Source: Gracilaria domingensis (lineage: Eukaryota > Rhodophyta > Florideophyceae > Gracilariales > Gracilariaceae). From it: a stretch of 64,000 nt of DNA. Under the pieces are notes generated by a model. The model was not told where the DNA came from. It was given only the letters and a program-made list of their open reading frames with translations, and did no database searches. The position numbers were made by a program, and so were the translations under genes. Shown in pieces: positions 1 through 11,640 of this stretch. Every line of letters starts with the position of its first letter. Within the stretch, counting starts at the first letter, position 1. The stretch is from the NCBI GenBank assembly GCA_022539475.1, contig VCMS01000090.1, forward strand, positions 62,001 to 126,000. Reading direction: 5' to 3'.

Positions 1-3000
1 TAGCCATACCAGCGTACCTGGTACTGAACATACCCCTTCGGGTTCCAACTGTGCCCCACTATGTGGTCGACAACGAACTCTTTCGAGTAAACTCCCCGCT
101 CGAGCTCTTCCTGCGGAGGGTCGTCAGCGTGCCGCGGCGGTGCCGTTACATAGTCACCAGCGGTGCTGTGAGTTTCTCCTGACGCCTTCGGCGGTAAGTG
201 TGTCCTCCGCTGAGTGGTCGCTTCCGGAATCCGGGTCTTCTCAAGCAGCTTCGCCGCTTCGGCGGGTCCGCGAACGGCTAGTTCATGCGGTAGTTCCCGT
301 CCTGACGGTGAAGGCGAACGCGGAGGCGGATTGTTCACCACGGCACGTGCCGGTTCACGTGACGACACGCGACGTTTCGCGGTGGTGGCACTGCCACGAG
401 CTGTGATTGGCCCATTGTGTGGCGCGCGCTGCGCACCCCAAGATTTGTGGTGCGCAAGCGCTCCTGCAGATGCAGTGTGCGTTTTCCCTAAATCAGGGCT
501 GTAATCTGTATCTCCAACGAGCGGTGCGCCGTCATGACTTGGTGAAACGTCATGACGTGCGACTTGCGACTTCCCCAAAGCTGGGTGCAACGGTACACTA
601 CCATTACCCGAACCGGGGTGCTTGATCTTCGCTTCAGCGAGCGTCTTCTCTTCTTCCTGCTCTGCAGTGTCAACGATACCGGGATCTGCCGTGACTACCC
701 TACAGCGCGCCTGCGAAGGCGGTTTGCGGCGGTCGTCAGCGGCGGAATGCGGCGACTGCGCGTCCGAAATACTCCGTGATACAGTATCCAGCTTCGCTGT
801 AGCCTTGCTCTGCCGAGAAGTCGGGTGTTCTTGATCAACTTCCGGCCTTGCCGTGGAAACTTCGCGAACGAGAGCATGCTCCGCGTCCTGCGTCCGTGCG
901 ACGATGGGCGCGTGTTCCTGTGACAATTCCCCAGATGGGTGAGCAATACCAGTATCCTGGGACAACCTTGAGTCCGTTCGTTGCGTGCGGTGTCCTTCCT
1001 GAAGGTCGCGATCCTTCGTGGAAGGTTGTGTATCCTCCGCAGAGTTCTGCGCGACAGCGGCCGACTGCGGCGCGTCCTTCGCGACTTCAACACGCGACAG
1101 CGGGTGATCCTTCCCACTGACAGTGGTGTCCGTAGCAACTACGTCTTCGACGGTGTCCTGAGGCGACTCTGCCTCTGCTTCATTACTTTCCCGTGAATCA
1201 CGGTGCTGCGACGGTAGCGACACCGGTGACTCACTCTCCGCGACAACGCGTGAATTCCCCTCCCCCTCCTTAGGTGGAGCGTTACGGGGAGCAGTCATCA
1301 CGTCAGTTGACGGTGTAACAGACGCTGTGAAACGCGATTTCACCAGCGGTGTATGTTCCGATACCTCGGCTTGCGACGATATAATCGGTACATCTGCGAG
1401 ACCCCGTGTTGGGTGACGGAGCCCCACAGTGGGTGTAGTGTTCTGCGACGAGGTTCCTCGGTTCTCTGTCTGTCCAGCTTCCTGCTGTGTGTCCGAAAGT
1501 ACTTCCGTGTGAACGGTTGGACCTCTTACCACGCGATCGCGGGAGAAACGCTCATGAGCGTCACCAACTTCCAGTACGGCTGTGTCCTTGTTCACGCTGA
1601 CAACGCGGTACGGACCATCAGCGATGGGTGAAAGCTTGTGGCGCCGCTCCTTTTCAGGGTTGTAGTACTCCTTCCTGACAAAGGCGAGGTTTCCCACTTT
1701 CAGTGGCGGTAGTGGTCTCCGTACCCGGGCATCAAAGTTCCGCTTGTAAGCGTGTTGTGCTTTCGCCATTGACGACCTGGCGACAGGTACCATTGCGGAT
1801 AACCACTGCTTCCATTGCAAGTAGTGATCCCGTATTGACGGTGACGTATCCAGCTTTGCTGATGGTTCAACCGCAACTGGCGGTGGTGTCCGTGAGAGCA
1901 CGAGCTCAAAGGGCGATAAACCAGTTACTCTGTGAACTTGCGTATTATACGCATACGTCACGGTATCCGTGTAGAGATCCCAAGTTTTCGGGTGTTCAAC
2001 TGTATAAGCCCGCAACGCGGAGAGCATTGTCCGGTTAAACCGTTCGACTTGCCCATTGCATTGGGGATGATACGTCGTCGTGAAGAGATTCTTCACGTCG
2101 AGTATCCGACAGACATCCTGGAAGAAACGTGCAGTAAACTGCGGACCATTATCTGAGAGGAGATTGACCGGGGGACCGTAGACCATAGCCCAATGGCGAA
2201 CGAATGCCTCCGCAACACTGCGTGCTGTAATCGACTTCAACGGAACTGTCCGGACTAGCTTACTGAATCTATCCGTAATAACGAGTAAGAACCGATTTCC
2301 TCGGGAAGTACGCAAGAACTCACCGAGTATATCGATGGCAATAAACTCCAACGGCGCCCTTGCGGGGAAAAGTGTTAGTTTCTTCGCATGGCGACGCTGT
2401 TTAACTCGCTCGCGAGCACAATGTGTACACGCCTTCACGGTGGTGTAGCAGTCCAACGCTAACGCGGGCCAGTAGAAATCCCGACGCAGTGTCGTGTATA
2501 ACCGCTTAGCACCCGGATGGGAAGCCATCCGCGAGTGATGGGAGAGATGCAATACCCTTGTTTGTAAGGAGTGAGGAACCACAATCTGTGGGGTAGAACG
2601 AACCACTCTGACGAGGTAACCTTGTGTGTTGACCCCGAACGGGATGTTAGCACCACCATTAATTTGGGAGCGTATCCTCGTACAGAACGGGTCAGATTGC
2701 TGTTCCCGCACCAGCTCTTCTGGAGTAATGGGGACGAATGTACCGGATTCCGGGTCTTCACCGTCTGCGACGAGCAAATCATCACAGATGTCGTCCGACA
2801 CGATGTCGTAGTCTTCATCACCCTCCTCCATGAGGAAACAGGGGATATCTTCATCCTCGTCATCGACGGGTAAAGCTTCACCTTCAGTTCCTAGACGTGA
2901 AAGAGCATCCGCTTGCGCGTTTAAACAACCCTTCTTATAGGTGACCTCGTAGTCAAACTCGGCAAGCCGAAGACGCCAACGCATTAAGCGTCCGGAAGGC

Positions 3001-5429
3001 TCCGTGACTGACATTAACCAACGCAAGGCGGAATGATCCGTATTGACGGTAAAATGCACATCCATAAGATATGGTCGTAGAGTCTGCAAAGCCCATACCA
3101 TGGCGAGACACTCCTTCTCGGATACCGAGTAATTGCGCTCGTGCACGTTGAGTGTACGAGACCAATAGCCAATTGGTTTGCGTTCCCCTTCGGGTGTAGT
3201 CTGAAAGAGAGCGCAGCCAATTTGGTAATCGCTCGAATCCGTATCCACGGTGTACGGCAACCCGTTCTTTGGTAACGCTAACACGGGTGCCGTGGTAACA
3301 GCCTCTTTAAGAGAGTTGAAGGCCTCCACTTGCGTGGGGGTAAGTGGTCCCAATTTGGGCGGTTGTCCCTTCTTCAGGAGTTCGTTGAGCGGTCCCGCGA
3401 TCTTCGCGAAGCGAGAAATGAACCGTCTATAAACGTTGCATAGCCCTAGAAAGGAGCGTAGCTCTGTCTGTGTAGTGGGGTGCTTCGCCTCTTTGAGGGA
3501 CTTCACGCGAGCTTCCTCGATCAGTAACCGTCCTGGACGTATGACATGGCCCAGATACTTCACTGAGTCAGTGAAAAACTCACACTTCCTCAATTTGAGA
3601 GTAATTCCAGCATCCCGCAAAGCGGTCATTATCTCCCGAACATGTTCGAGGTGATCGTCCAAACTGTTGGAAAACACGATGATGTCATCGAGGTATACCA
3701 AGCAACTCCGCCATTTGAAGCGAGCTAACAAAATGTCCAGAGCACGCTGAAACGTAGCGGGGGCGTTCGTTAACCCGAACGGCATACGCTTAAAGCGGTA
3801 TAGTCCTGAATGACAGGTAAACGCTGTCTTGTCACGGTCTTCCGGTCTAACTGGTACTTGCCAGTAACCCCAGTTTGCATCCAAAGTGGAGAAACCAGTA
3901 GCATCGCCAAGCGAGTCGATATACTCGTCCATACGAGGTATGGGGTACACGTCTTTGACGGTGACATCGTTCAAGCGACGATAGTCGATACAAAAGCGCC
4001 AGGACCCGTCGGGTTTCGGAGCCAGTACAACTGGAGATGCCCACGGCGACTGAGCCGGTTCTATCACGCCAGCGCGGAGCATTTTGTTGATCTGAAACTC
4101 TTCCTCTTCCCGTGCTTTCGGGCCTGCCCTGTAAGGGTGCTGAGCAATCGGCTTGGTCTCCGGCAGGAGGTCAATCCGGTGTTCCGTAGTTGAAACCTCT
4201 CCGAGGGAACCATCCCACATTGGTGTAAACTCTCGCAACATGTTGCGCAACTTCTCACGGTGTGAAACCGGTACATGACCAAGATTCAATTCTTCTAACT
4301 CCTTGATAGGGTCAATCTTGTCATAACTCGTAGGAACGGTCCTAGCTTCCGAGTCATTCGTGTGTTCAACCGTCTGGGACGGGTCCGACGCAGACGAGCG
4401 CGACGATTCTCCCTCCCCCTCCTTAGGGTGAAGCAAACCAGTGCGTTCTTCAGCGAGCCCGAGCATCTCGGCGGCAGTCACCTTTGTAGGGATAAGCGCC
4501 GTAGGGTGCGGTAAGACAGTACCAATTACTTGGTTCTTCACCAGATACTGGGGCTTCTTGCCAAAGTTGGCCAACATAACCCGAAAGGGGTGTTCGCTGT
4601 TGATTTGAACAACCCCGTTCGCCAACGCGACCTGATACTTCTCGTATAACGAGTTCAATGGTTGAACAACCCGCAAACCACGCGGTGCGGCAGTAACATC
4701 AACCCAAACCTGGGATTCTGGCGGAATAGAAATTGCACGCGCTACGCGGAGCTTCGGCGACTCCTTCAGAGGTGAGGAATCCTGTAGAGGAGCGGGTAGT
4801 GGTACCAGCTTAGCTGACGCTCGGCGTAATGAGCGACGAACAATCGGTACAACCGAACCATCTTCCATTTCCACTTCACGCGCACGCGGTCGTATGGCTT
4901 CGACATATCTGTCGCAGAAGTCACACCCTAGAATGACAGGGGCAGCGAGCGTCTTGCAGACGATGAATTCTACCTGCTCGATGCAGTTACCAATCCTGAC
5001 AATCAGTGAAACCATTCCAGCCGTTTGTAACGGGTTATTGTTAGCATCTGCCACGTCCATGACGGGTCCAGAGCGGACTCGACAACGGACTTCCGGCGGT
5101 AGTAACGACTCAACAATGAAGTTGGGGCCAGCACCTGTATCCAAGACAGAGAGATGACGCACCATATACTGGGTGGATAGGCCAAGGTCAGCAAATATCT
5201 TGTAGTTTCGCTTGGCCATTACCATGACTCGATCCGGGATCCGGTTGTTCCTGAACCGTATCCACGGGCGACGTAACACACCGATGGTGGTAGAGTCCAC
5301 GTCTAAGACGGTCTGTTTCCTCGAAAGGATTTTGACCTGGGAGCGAGGCGGTGACGCCTCGGGCGCCGTAGACCTCGACTCGGGCGCCTCTCCATTGGAG
5401 ACTCCCGTACTCAGTTTAACTGAGTTCCA
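1..5429 (-). CDS. pol: Element A pol (PR-RT-RNase H-IN-chromodomain), partial at the edge
   Basis: The minus-strand frame is open from the gag stop region to base 1. The protease has D-T-G-A-G at about 5,141-5,127 and an ILGCDF motif near 4,930. The reverse transcriptase has YLDD at 3,695-3,684 and FGLTNAP upstream of it. RNase H starts near 3,260 (TDSSDYQIG). The integrase has an HHCC zinc finger at about 2,560-2,420 and catalytic D, D, E codons at 2,333-2,331, 2,153-2,151 and 2,045-2,043, giving the expected 35-residue D-E spacing. A long polar stretch (about 1,400-120) leads into a chromodomain (VDHIVGH, then QVRWYG) cut by the edge. No separate start codon is needed if it is made by -1 frameshifting from gag. 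Confidence 0.9.
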
Positions 5430-7540
5430 TCCGTTCTAACGGGAACGGCGTCCTGTGCAGCAGGCATCTTCACAGATTCCTGTGGAACAGCGACAGAACT
5501 ACCCGCAGCAGCGGTTGCCGCCACGGCTTGAGCCGGTGAAACATTGACCTGGGTCGAACCAGAGTGCAGTAACGCAGCCAATTCTGCAGCAGACACCCTA
5601 CGGAGGTACTCAGCCTTCGCACGCAGATATGCGGTTACCGGCACTGACGCCTGTTCGGCGGGGGTCAGCGCTTCAAAATTCGCCACAACCGTGGGCATTT
5701 CCCTCATCGAGAGGTTGCAGTTCGGAGCTGCATGACCGTGGTTGTAACACGTGAAACAGATCAGGGGTGGTCTTCCGGAACTCCGTGGGTCTTGGAACTT
5801 CACCGTTCGCGGGTCTACCCAACCAGGTCGCTGGTAACGACTCCCTGAATAGGGTACTTGAGGACCGCGAACGCGTGGACGGTCTGCGTAAAGCAGCGCA
5901 TCTTCCGTCTTCGACGAGGCTTCTGAAGTAGAAGGCAACTCCGTAGTCGGAATAGAATCCAGGTCCACCTGTGCGAGATGTAAGTTATCCACATCGTGGC
6001 CAGAAAAGTCCTGCGGTAGCAGTGAAGCCGATGACGACCCTCCTTCGAGGTGCAACGCCTTGGTTGAAACCCGGTATCCGGTGCGTGCGCGCAAGGCGTC
6101 TCCCTCCGCCTTCGCGTACTGCACTAACTCCAGATAGGTAGTCTTTTTCCGGTCTTCCCGTCGCTGGGCAACCAGAGTGCGAATAGCCGGATTCAATCCG
6201 TTGATAAACAGCGTACAGCGCTCGTTTGAGGAGTAAACATTGCCACAACGGTGGAATGCCTTATTCAGGCGTACCGAGTACTCGGTTTCCGACTCCTTCG
6301 GGCGTTGTTTCGTCTCCCGCAACGCGGTGATTGCTTCCTCGATAGAGGTATTTGTCGCATACGAGCGCAACAAATACTGCACTGCTTCGGGCCAGCAGGT
6401 GACCCCTCCTTCAGAGGCGCGAGATGAACCTCTTACAGAGTTATACTGATCTTCAGCGAGTCCCCGTAGAAAATACGGTAAGGCAACATAAGCTTGCCCC
6501 TCACTCATGCCGAGGATGTCAGCTTCCGCTACAAAGCGTGAAAGAAAGTCAAGCACCAGAATGGGATCCTCCCCAGTGAACAACTGGTTGCGAAAGGTTA
6601 AGGACATGCGTTTGATGCAGTCCTTCACCTTACCCGTGCCACGGGGCGTCCGGTTCAGACTTGAATCTTCCAAACGGTAATACCGGTAAGATAACAACCT
6701 TTTGAACAAGGGATTCGTCGGCTCCAGTTCCCTCAAACCTGAGTGCTTTCGCCCCCGTTTCCGGGTACCAACAACACCATAGGTGGACGTAGAACTCCGC
6801 GAACGCGTAGAACGAGCGCGACGTTCACCGTCACTTGACGAGCTCGATGATAAGGAACCCGCCGAGCGGTTTGAAATACCAGAAGACTGTGACGAATCCG
6901 AGTCATACTCGTCGACATTCCTCTTCTTAGAGCGACTCTTCCCGGACTTCCGGTCACGTGTACCACGAGACACTCCCGCAGAGGCGGCAGCAGGGCCGTC
7001 ATCCTCACGGATGGTGGCCTCTAACGTCTCAAGACGGCCAAGGATCCGAATGAACTTCGTGTTAACCTCCTCGGTGAAACTGGGATATCCTTGAAGAACC
7101 TCCAAGAGGGCATTAACATCCTTCCGTAAAATACGTAGATCATCTGATACACCTCCGTTGAGGGCTGCGTCAACCTTCAAACGAAGTGTGTCGACCTCGG
7201 AAACGAGTGCTTCATGAGAACTCCTCATGACAGCAGTCTGAGCCTCAAGCACACGAACTTGAGTCTCCAACTCGTTTACGAGCGCATCCTTCGCCGCGAC
7301 AGCGGGTATAAGACCCTCCAAAGGAGCAGATGAGGGCCCAGCCACTGGGGCGTCAGACGACTTGACAGGCTGTTTCCGGTTTCCGGGTTTCTTTCCATCA
7401 CCCTGTAGGGGTTCAGGAACAGACCGCAGACGTGGGGGCAAGCCAGAGCCAACGGAGCGAGACTTCGTAGGGCTCGAGCGCTTGCCCGACACCATCGTCC
7501 ACGACGAGATACAACCAGAAAACTGGGACCAGAAAAGCAA
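5411..7540 (-). CDS. gag: Element A gag, 709 residues
   Basis: This is the structural protein of element A, and the frame looks whole. Residues about 65-185 are predicted coiled coil (heptad-like Leu/Val spacing). A Ser/Arg/Asp-rich linker follows. A gag core region (FTGEDPILVLDFLSRF, then W-P-E-A-V-Q-Y-L-L) lies around residues 315-500. A single zinc knuckle, CFTCYNHGHAAPNC (CX2CX4HX4C), lies near 5,755-5,715. The C-terminal tail is Ala-rich. The ATG at 7,540 is the first in frame, about 375 bases from the primer binding site, which is a normal leader length. Pol begins in the -1 frame at its stop codon. Confidence 0.88.
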   Translation of the reverse strand: MLFWSQFSGCISSWTMVSGKRSSPTKSRSVGSGLPPRLRSVPEPLQGDGKKPGNRKQPVKSSDAPVAGPSSAPLEGLIPAVAAKDALVNELETQVRVLEAQTAVMRSSHEALVSEVDTLRLKVDAALNGGVSDDLRILRKDVNALLEVLQGYPSFTEEVNTKFIRILGRLETLEATIREDDGPAAASAGVSRGTRDRKSGKSRSKKRNVDEYDSDSSQSSGISNRSAGSLSSSSSSDGERRARSTRSRSSTSTYGVVGTRKRGRKHSGLRELEPTNPLFKRLLSYRYYRLEDSSLNRTPRGTGKVKDCIKRMSLTFRNQLFTGEDPILVLDFLSRFVAEADILGMSEGQAYVALPYFLRGLAEDQYNSVRGSSRASEGGVTCWPEAVQYLLRSYATNTSIEEAITALRETKQRPKESETEYSVRLNKAFHRCGNVYSSNERCTLFINGLNPAIRTLVAQRREDRKKTTYLELVQYAKAEGDALRARTGYRVSTKALHLEGGSSSASLLPQDFSGHDVDNLHLAQVDLDSIPTTELPSTSEASSKTEDALLYADRPRVRGPQVPYSGSRYQRPGWVDPRTVKFQDPRSSGRPPLICFTCYNHGHAAPNCNLSMREMPTVVANFEALTPAEQASVPVTAYLRAKAEYLRRVSAAELAALLHSGSTQVNVSPAQAVAATAAAGSSVAVPQESVKMPAAQDAVPVRTDGTQLN
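5414..5420 (-). promoter_or_regulatory. Candidate -1 ribosomal frameshift heptamer at the gag stop of element A
   Basis: On the minus strand the gag frame ends CAG TTA AAC TGA, so G-TTA-AAC directly precedes the stop. The pol frame is -1 relative to gag and overlaps here. GUUAAAC is a known functional -1 slippery heptamer in some positive-strand RNA viruses, and -1 frameshifting between gag and pol is established for Ty3/gypsy relatives. No downstream pseudoknot was modelled. Confidence 0.55.
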
Positions 7541-7915
7541 AACAACAAATTAACCTCGAATGAGTGTAGCGTCCTCACACGAGTGACGATAACCGACAAA
7601 TCGGACGAACCAACCGTACCAACGGGAACAGCCGTATACGGAATTAGGGCTGATTCGACCAGATTGCTGGGAACAGTAGACAACCCAAACGGGGTGACAA
7701 CAACCGTACCGACGGGAATCACACACTACGGAAATAGGTAGTGCCACCGGTAGTAAACCGTGTCCAAACAACAACCCAAAATGAGGAAAGCAGTACCAAC
7801 ACGACGTCTGTCGGCAGAGCCTTCCAGTAGAAACTGTGTAGTGTATCTCCACGACCAGATACGAACCGGCAAACCGGAAATTGATCAGAGAACCAACTTG
7901 CTGGATCAACGCGAC
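7541..7915 (-). other. Element A 5' leader between primer binding site and gag
   Basis: This non-coding stretch lies between the primer binding site and the gag start codon. The 14-bp perfect palindrome CGACTTCTAAGTCG spans the primer-site edge at about 7,912-7,925. Short frames in this stretch have no family resemblance. Confidence 0.6.
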
Positions 7916-7933
7916 TTCTAAGTCGGGAGACCA
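7916..7933 (-). other. Primer binding site of element A, tRNA-Tyr type
   Basis: The minus strand reads TGGTCTCCCGACTTAGAA two bases after the LTR end. Its complement ends in ...TCGGGAG-A-CCA with C at the position expected for residue 61. It implies a C1-G72 acceptor pair with A73, the hallmark of eukaryotic tRNA-Tyr (yeast tRNA-Tyr also ends CGGGAGA-CCA). Exactly the same 18-mer occurs in element B. Confidence 0.75.
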
Positions 7934-7935
7934 AT

Positions 7936-8690
7936 TGTTGTGCAAAACCCAGCGATGGGGAAAGACACGCAAAGGCGGTTCAGACCCTCTCTCAAGAGGC
8001 GAGCACAGCAGTAGAGCGCTCCCACAGGTACGACACGGCAATGCCGGGTGTAAGACCGGGGTCGACCCTTCCCAAGTAATGGAGGGAGCGAAGCGGCGAA
8101 GAAGAAGCGTCCAGCGGTAGAGAACACACGACACAAGTCGGCAGTAGCGTCACGTGCGTAGCACGCGGTACCCACGAGTGTGGCGATGACACGCGAGAGC
8201 GGTAATAGCCCACGCGAGTGTGTCGAGCCACGAACGGTATGCACCGGTACACCAAGTAGTGCTACCTGTATAACAGGGACAGAAATAAAGAAAACACACA
8301 CAAAGTAAACACGCGAAAGCGGTAGTGGTGTTAATGATGCCGCGAGGCGGATGATGAGCCCTGCACAAGGTGCCGACTCTCCGGGAGGAGGATATCGGTC
8401 ACCAAGGGTGAAACATCAGAGCCGAACACTCGGTTAGTCCGTTTACTTCCCCGACAATGGGTGCAGCTCAACCTACTAAGTAGTGTAGAGTGCCAACCCA
8501 CTGTCAAGCGGTGTAGCGAAAATATCTAGAATAAACATCTAAAATACCCCAACTAATGGGTGCAAACTTCCCACACGTGTGTGACCCACCGGCTAAGCCG
8601 TGCGCCTCATAACACTAATTCTAATATTAAGTATACCCAAGAATGGGCTGATCTCACCAGTTACTCATACTGTGTGCCACCACCTCCCGG
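7936..8690 (-). repeat. Element A 5' LTR, outer end approximate
   Basis: The inner end is set by the primer binding site: GCACAACA, then a 2-base spacer, then TGG. The outer end must lie before the RNase H-type coding sequence of element C resumes near 8,690. No second copy is in the window, so the boundary is inferred. Confidence 0.55.
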
Positions 8691-9201
8691 CATCGCCGTG
8701 CATGTTATGAATCGCATCAGCGAAGGAGTCCCGCAATCGCGTTGCACTACATTCAAGTCTCTTTAATGTTTCTTCCGGAACATGAACTGTGGTAATTTTC
8801 ATTAGTTTTGTAATTGTGTTTGCTGGCACATGATGAACTTCTTTTTCTTTTCGAGACAGTGCGTTTGCTACTGTATTAAGGTTCCCTTTTATATAGTTAA
8901 TTTCGTAATCGAATTCTTGCATGAACTCAAACCATCGTGCTTGCTTCCTTGACTGTAGATTTTGACTTTCTAAAGACTTAAGCGGGTGATGGTCTGAGAG
9001 TATCTTAAATTTTGAGCCATGTAAATATGGTCTCCATATTTCCAATGCGTATATAATAGCGAGTAGTTCTCTTTCATGTGTCGAATATTTTTGTTCTGCG
9101 GGGTTTAGCTTTCTTGATGCATATGCAACAGGACGACATCCTTTTTCATCTGTTTGTGTAAGGACTGTGCCTATTCCAGTTCCAGATGCATCACATGTTA
9201 A
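8691..9201 (-). pseudogene. Element C RNase H segment
   Basis: The minus-strand coding stretch carries the Ty3/gypsy RNase H signature: TCDASGTGIG at its start, YSTHERELLAIIYALEIWR in the middle, then LSDHHPLK and ANALSRK. It begins exactly at the outer end of the left LTR of element B, and the matching RT side lies beyond B at 17,261. It ends against element A with no recognisable integrase. Confidence 0.88.
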
Positions 9202-9626
9202 TGTAGTGCAGTGGGATGCACCTCCCGATGGTGCATAGTAGTAGTTTGTAGTAGTTAGTGTGCACAGGGTGCACCTCGGGTCCCACACGTGTAGGGTTGT
9301 GACAGTTGTCGTGTCGCCCTTCGGGACCCCCCTTATAGGTAGATAGTTTATTATTTTCGACACGTGGCTACTGCCCGTGGGAGGTGCACTTAAGCATCTC
9401 CCGCCGGGCAGAGCTCACCGTGGTAAACCTCAAGCACCCCCTAGCCGATTCTTTCATCGTCTAGTTTCCCACAAGGGTCATTCTACCGTCACTACCGGTA
9501 CTGCGCGCCTATCTCGCGCCCCGTTGTTAGCGTCCGTTGAGTGCTCCTTCGTCCCCGCTTGGGTGCTGCGCAATTTGTTCCTTTATCAGGGCATAGTACG
9601 TTGTCACGGCCAGTGGCTGTACTACA
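9202..9626 (+). repeat. Element B left (5') LTR
   Basis: It is 425 bp and starts TGTAGTGCAGTGG and ends GGCTGTACTACA, with 6-bp inverted ends TGTAGT/ACTACA. It is followed after two bases by the primer binding site. It differs from the right LTR at three positions, and at all three the tandem array at 19-28 kb matches the right LTR instead. Confidence 0.95.
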
Positions 9627-9628
9627 AC

Positions 9629-9646
9629 TGGTCTCCCGACTTAGAA
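9629..9646 (+). other. Primer binding site of element B, tRNA-Tyr type
   Basis: TGGTCTCCCGACTTAGAA lies two bases after the LTR end. It is identical over 18 bases to the element A site, while the sequence on either side differs. This supports a shared primer tRNA and probably a shared reverse transcriptase source. Confidence 0.75.
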
Positions 9647-9860
9647 TAACCCTCTCGGGTCTTTTCTAGTTAATTCGACCCTTACGGGATTCGCTTCGTC
9701 GCTTTCGAATCATTTCTTCCCTCTCGGGCCTTTTTGACCCGTCGCGGATCATTTGGTTTCACCGCTCCGTCGCTTTTTCCCTCTAGGGTTTTCTCGAACT
9801 TGCCCGCATTTGGGTTCAACTTGTTGCAAGCCGGACGAAAAATCCTTTCCGCCTACCGTT

Positions 9861-10796
9861 ATGGCCACCCCACCGGGATCTTCCCATGGACACGCCGGTC
9901 CTGCTCCACCCCATCGGAATAACGGCACTGACGAAGTGCCGCCTGCTCCCGGTTCAGGGGCTCCGAGCACCTGAAGTACCCATGGAGGGATTCTACCACG
10001 TGTGGAGGACCCGGAGCGCATACTCCGTCAGTCCTCCCCGACCGACTTTCGGAACCGTCTCGAGGCCATGCGCCAGCATTCCTCTCGAGAAGCGACTCCG
10101 CAGCCGCAGACCCCCAGGGTAACAGCGCCCGAGACCCTCGTTGGGACTCCGCAACGACCCGCAGGGAGTGAGGTTCAACCCGTTACGGAAGAGCTACTCA
10201 TAGCCCTGAGGCCACTCGTGGAGTCTATGGTGACACTCGAGGTCGAGCGCCGTATTCCCCATAGGGTTAATGCAGAAGTGGAGGGCCTGCTGGATACCCT
10301 TGTCCAGCGGGTCGCTTCTAAGATGACCGTCACCGGAATTCCGGACGGCGCTATTGCCACCAGTGTGCACACTGAGGTACAGCGCCGTCTCCAGCTCGCT
10401 CCCATTGGGTATGAGCAACCTGTCAACCGTCAACCGGCCGTTTTGGTATGGCAACCGACCACTATCCCTGCCGAACATGAAGCAGATTCCAGACCCGGCA
10501 GGGACCCTAATACTGATAGACCCGACTTGGGCAGTCCCCTCCCAGGGAAGCAGAAGAGTACCGGTCGCGATTCCCACGTGGGTCGTGACAAAGGGAGGAA
10601 CCGGAAGTCCCCAAGCCGAAGTCGGAACCGGAGGAATTCATCCCTTTTGGGTCCTGACTTTTCCGACTCGGACGACTCTCACTCGAGCTCAGATATGCCC
10701 GAGTGGAGCGACTCGGATTGCTCCGACCCTGAGCGGGACGAATTGCGACTTGCGAAGCATTCTACCCACACACGGGAACTAATTGAAGGCGCTTAG
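9861..10796 (+). pseudogene. Element B gag remnant
   Basis: The main frame is 10,002-10,796 (264 residues), preceded by a short Pro/Gly-rich frame from an ATG at 9,861. The long frame is predicted helical in its middle (LRPLVESMVTLEVERR), then has an Arg/Ser-rich basic stretch and an acidic Ser/Asp tail. The layout resembles the N-terminal half of element A gag, with no zinc knuckle. Gag identity is inferred from position after the primer site and from composition. Confidence 0.6.
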
Positions 10797-11640
10797 CTCC
10801 AAGCTCTGCTCTTCGACACGCAGAAGTATCAAATGTATGCTTCTGTCTCTCCCCCTTAATCTAACTCCTGACAAATCTAACATGACCTAATCAGGACGTT
10901 GTCACCACCGTCCTGGAACATGGATCGGTTCGGAACCCATATGGGACAAGGACTGGTCCTACACCTCTCGACTTGTCTCGTGCAGGTACCCTCATGTGGG
11001 AATCAATTACACTCGTTCCGCAAGTTAATCGAATCCCCATGTCACTCTGGGATCACCCTGTACGGGATACTCGCCCATCACTAACTGCCTTATTATGTTC
11101 TCGACAACGTTTTCCGGTTGCGAGGAACACCCTTCTCTGTGAACGTGCTTGTCCACTACTTGTTCCTTAAAGGAGAACAATCCTGGCTGGGACAGTTTGT
11201 TTTGTTCGTTGGACAACGTACACGTTTTCAGAGTCTTGACTACCCAACGGGACTCTTTCTATGCTCTACTCCACTTCTATTGGAGTTGTGCAGGCTTTTG
11301 CGCACTGTTTCCTTTCCGGTGAATCCGCTCACGCAGTGCGCTCGCCCAAGAAGGGGAGGGGCTGGTTGAACATGCGTTACGGTCGTGAAATAACCGAAAC
11401 GGTTCAAGCCCCAGTTTGGGAATCGAACTAATCTCAACCTGTTTTTCGTTGGTTCTTCGCATTAGTTTCTGCTTGAAAAGGACACCCTTCTGGGATTTAA
11501 TCTCTTTCCCTTGACTTTCTTGTCGGGCAACGCGGTTATTCTTTTCCGTGCTCCCTGATGGGCTTTCCTTTCTTTTTATCTATGACGAACCTTTTAGAAT
11601 CTTTGATATTCATACCAGGTATTCGGTCTATCCACGAAGT
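10797..11640 (+). other. Element B interior without recognisable coding
   Basis: This is where the end of gag and protease to RNase H would be expected in a full-length relative. No reverse transcriptase or protease motif is seen in any frame. GGGA-type palindromic motifs occur here too. Confidence 0.5.

Larger units (their letters stand above)
1..8690 (-). mobile_element. Element A: Ty3/gypsy chromovirus, 5' LTR to chromodomain, runs off the left edge
   Basis: Read on the minus strand, the order is LTR (about 8,690-7,936), tRNA-Tyr-type primer binding site, leader, gag, then protease, reverse transcriptase, RNase H, integrase and a C-terminal chromodomain that reaches base 1. This domain order is that of Ty3/gypsy chromoviruses. 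The 3' LTR lies outside the window, so age and target duplication cannot be read. The visible part looks whole: gag is one open frame and pol is open to the edge. Base composition is clearly more GC-rich than element C, whose distal part it abuts. The outer LTR end near 8,690 is uncertain because no second LTR is available for comparison. Confidence 0.9.

Noticed and set aside
7916-7933. Primer site as an internal half of tRNA-Arg(UCU), suggested by TTCTAAG resembling an anticodon loop
   Set aside because: The 18 bases fit a normal tRNA 3' end better: terminal CCA, A73, G72 paired with C1, and C at position 61, as in tRNA-Tyr.
8400-8690. A separate short element between A and C
   Set aside because: Simplest reading is the outer part of the element A LTR; no independent ends or duplication seen.
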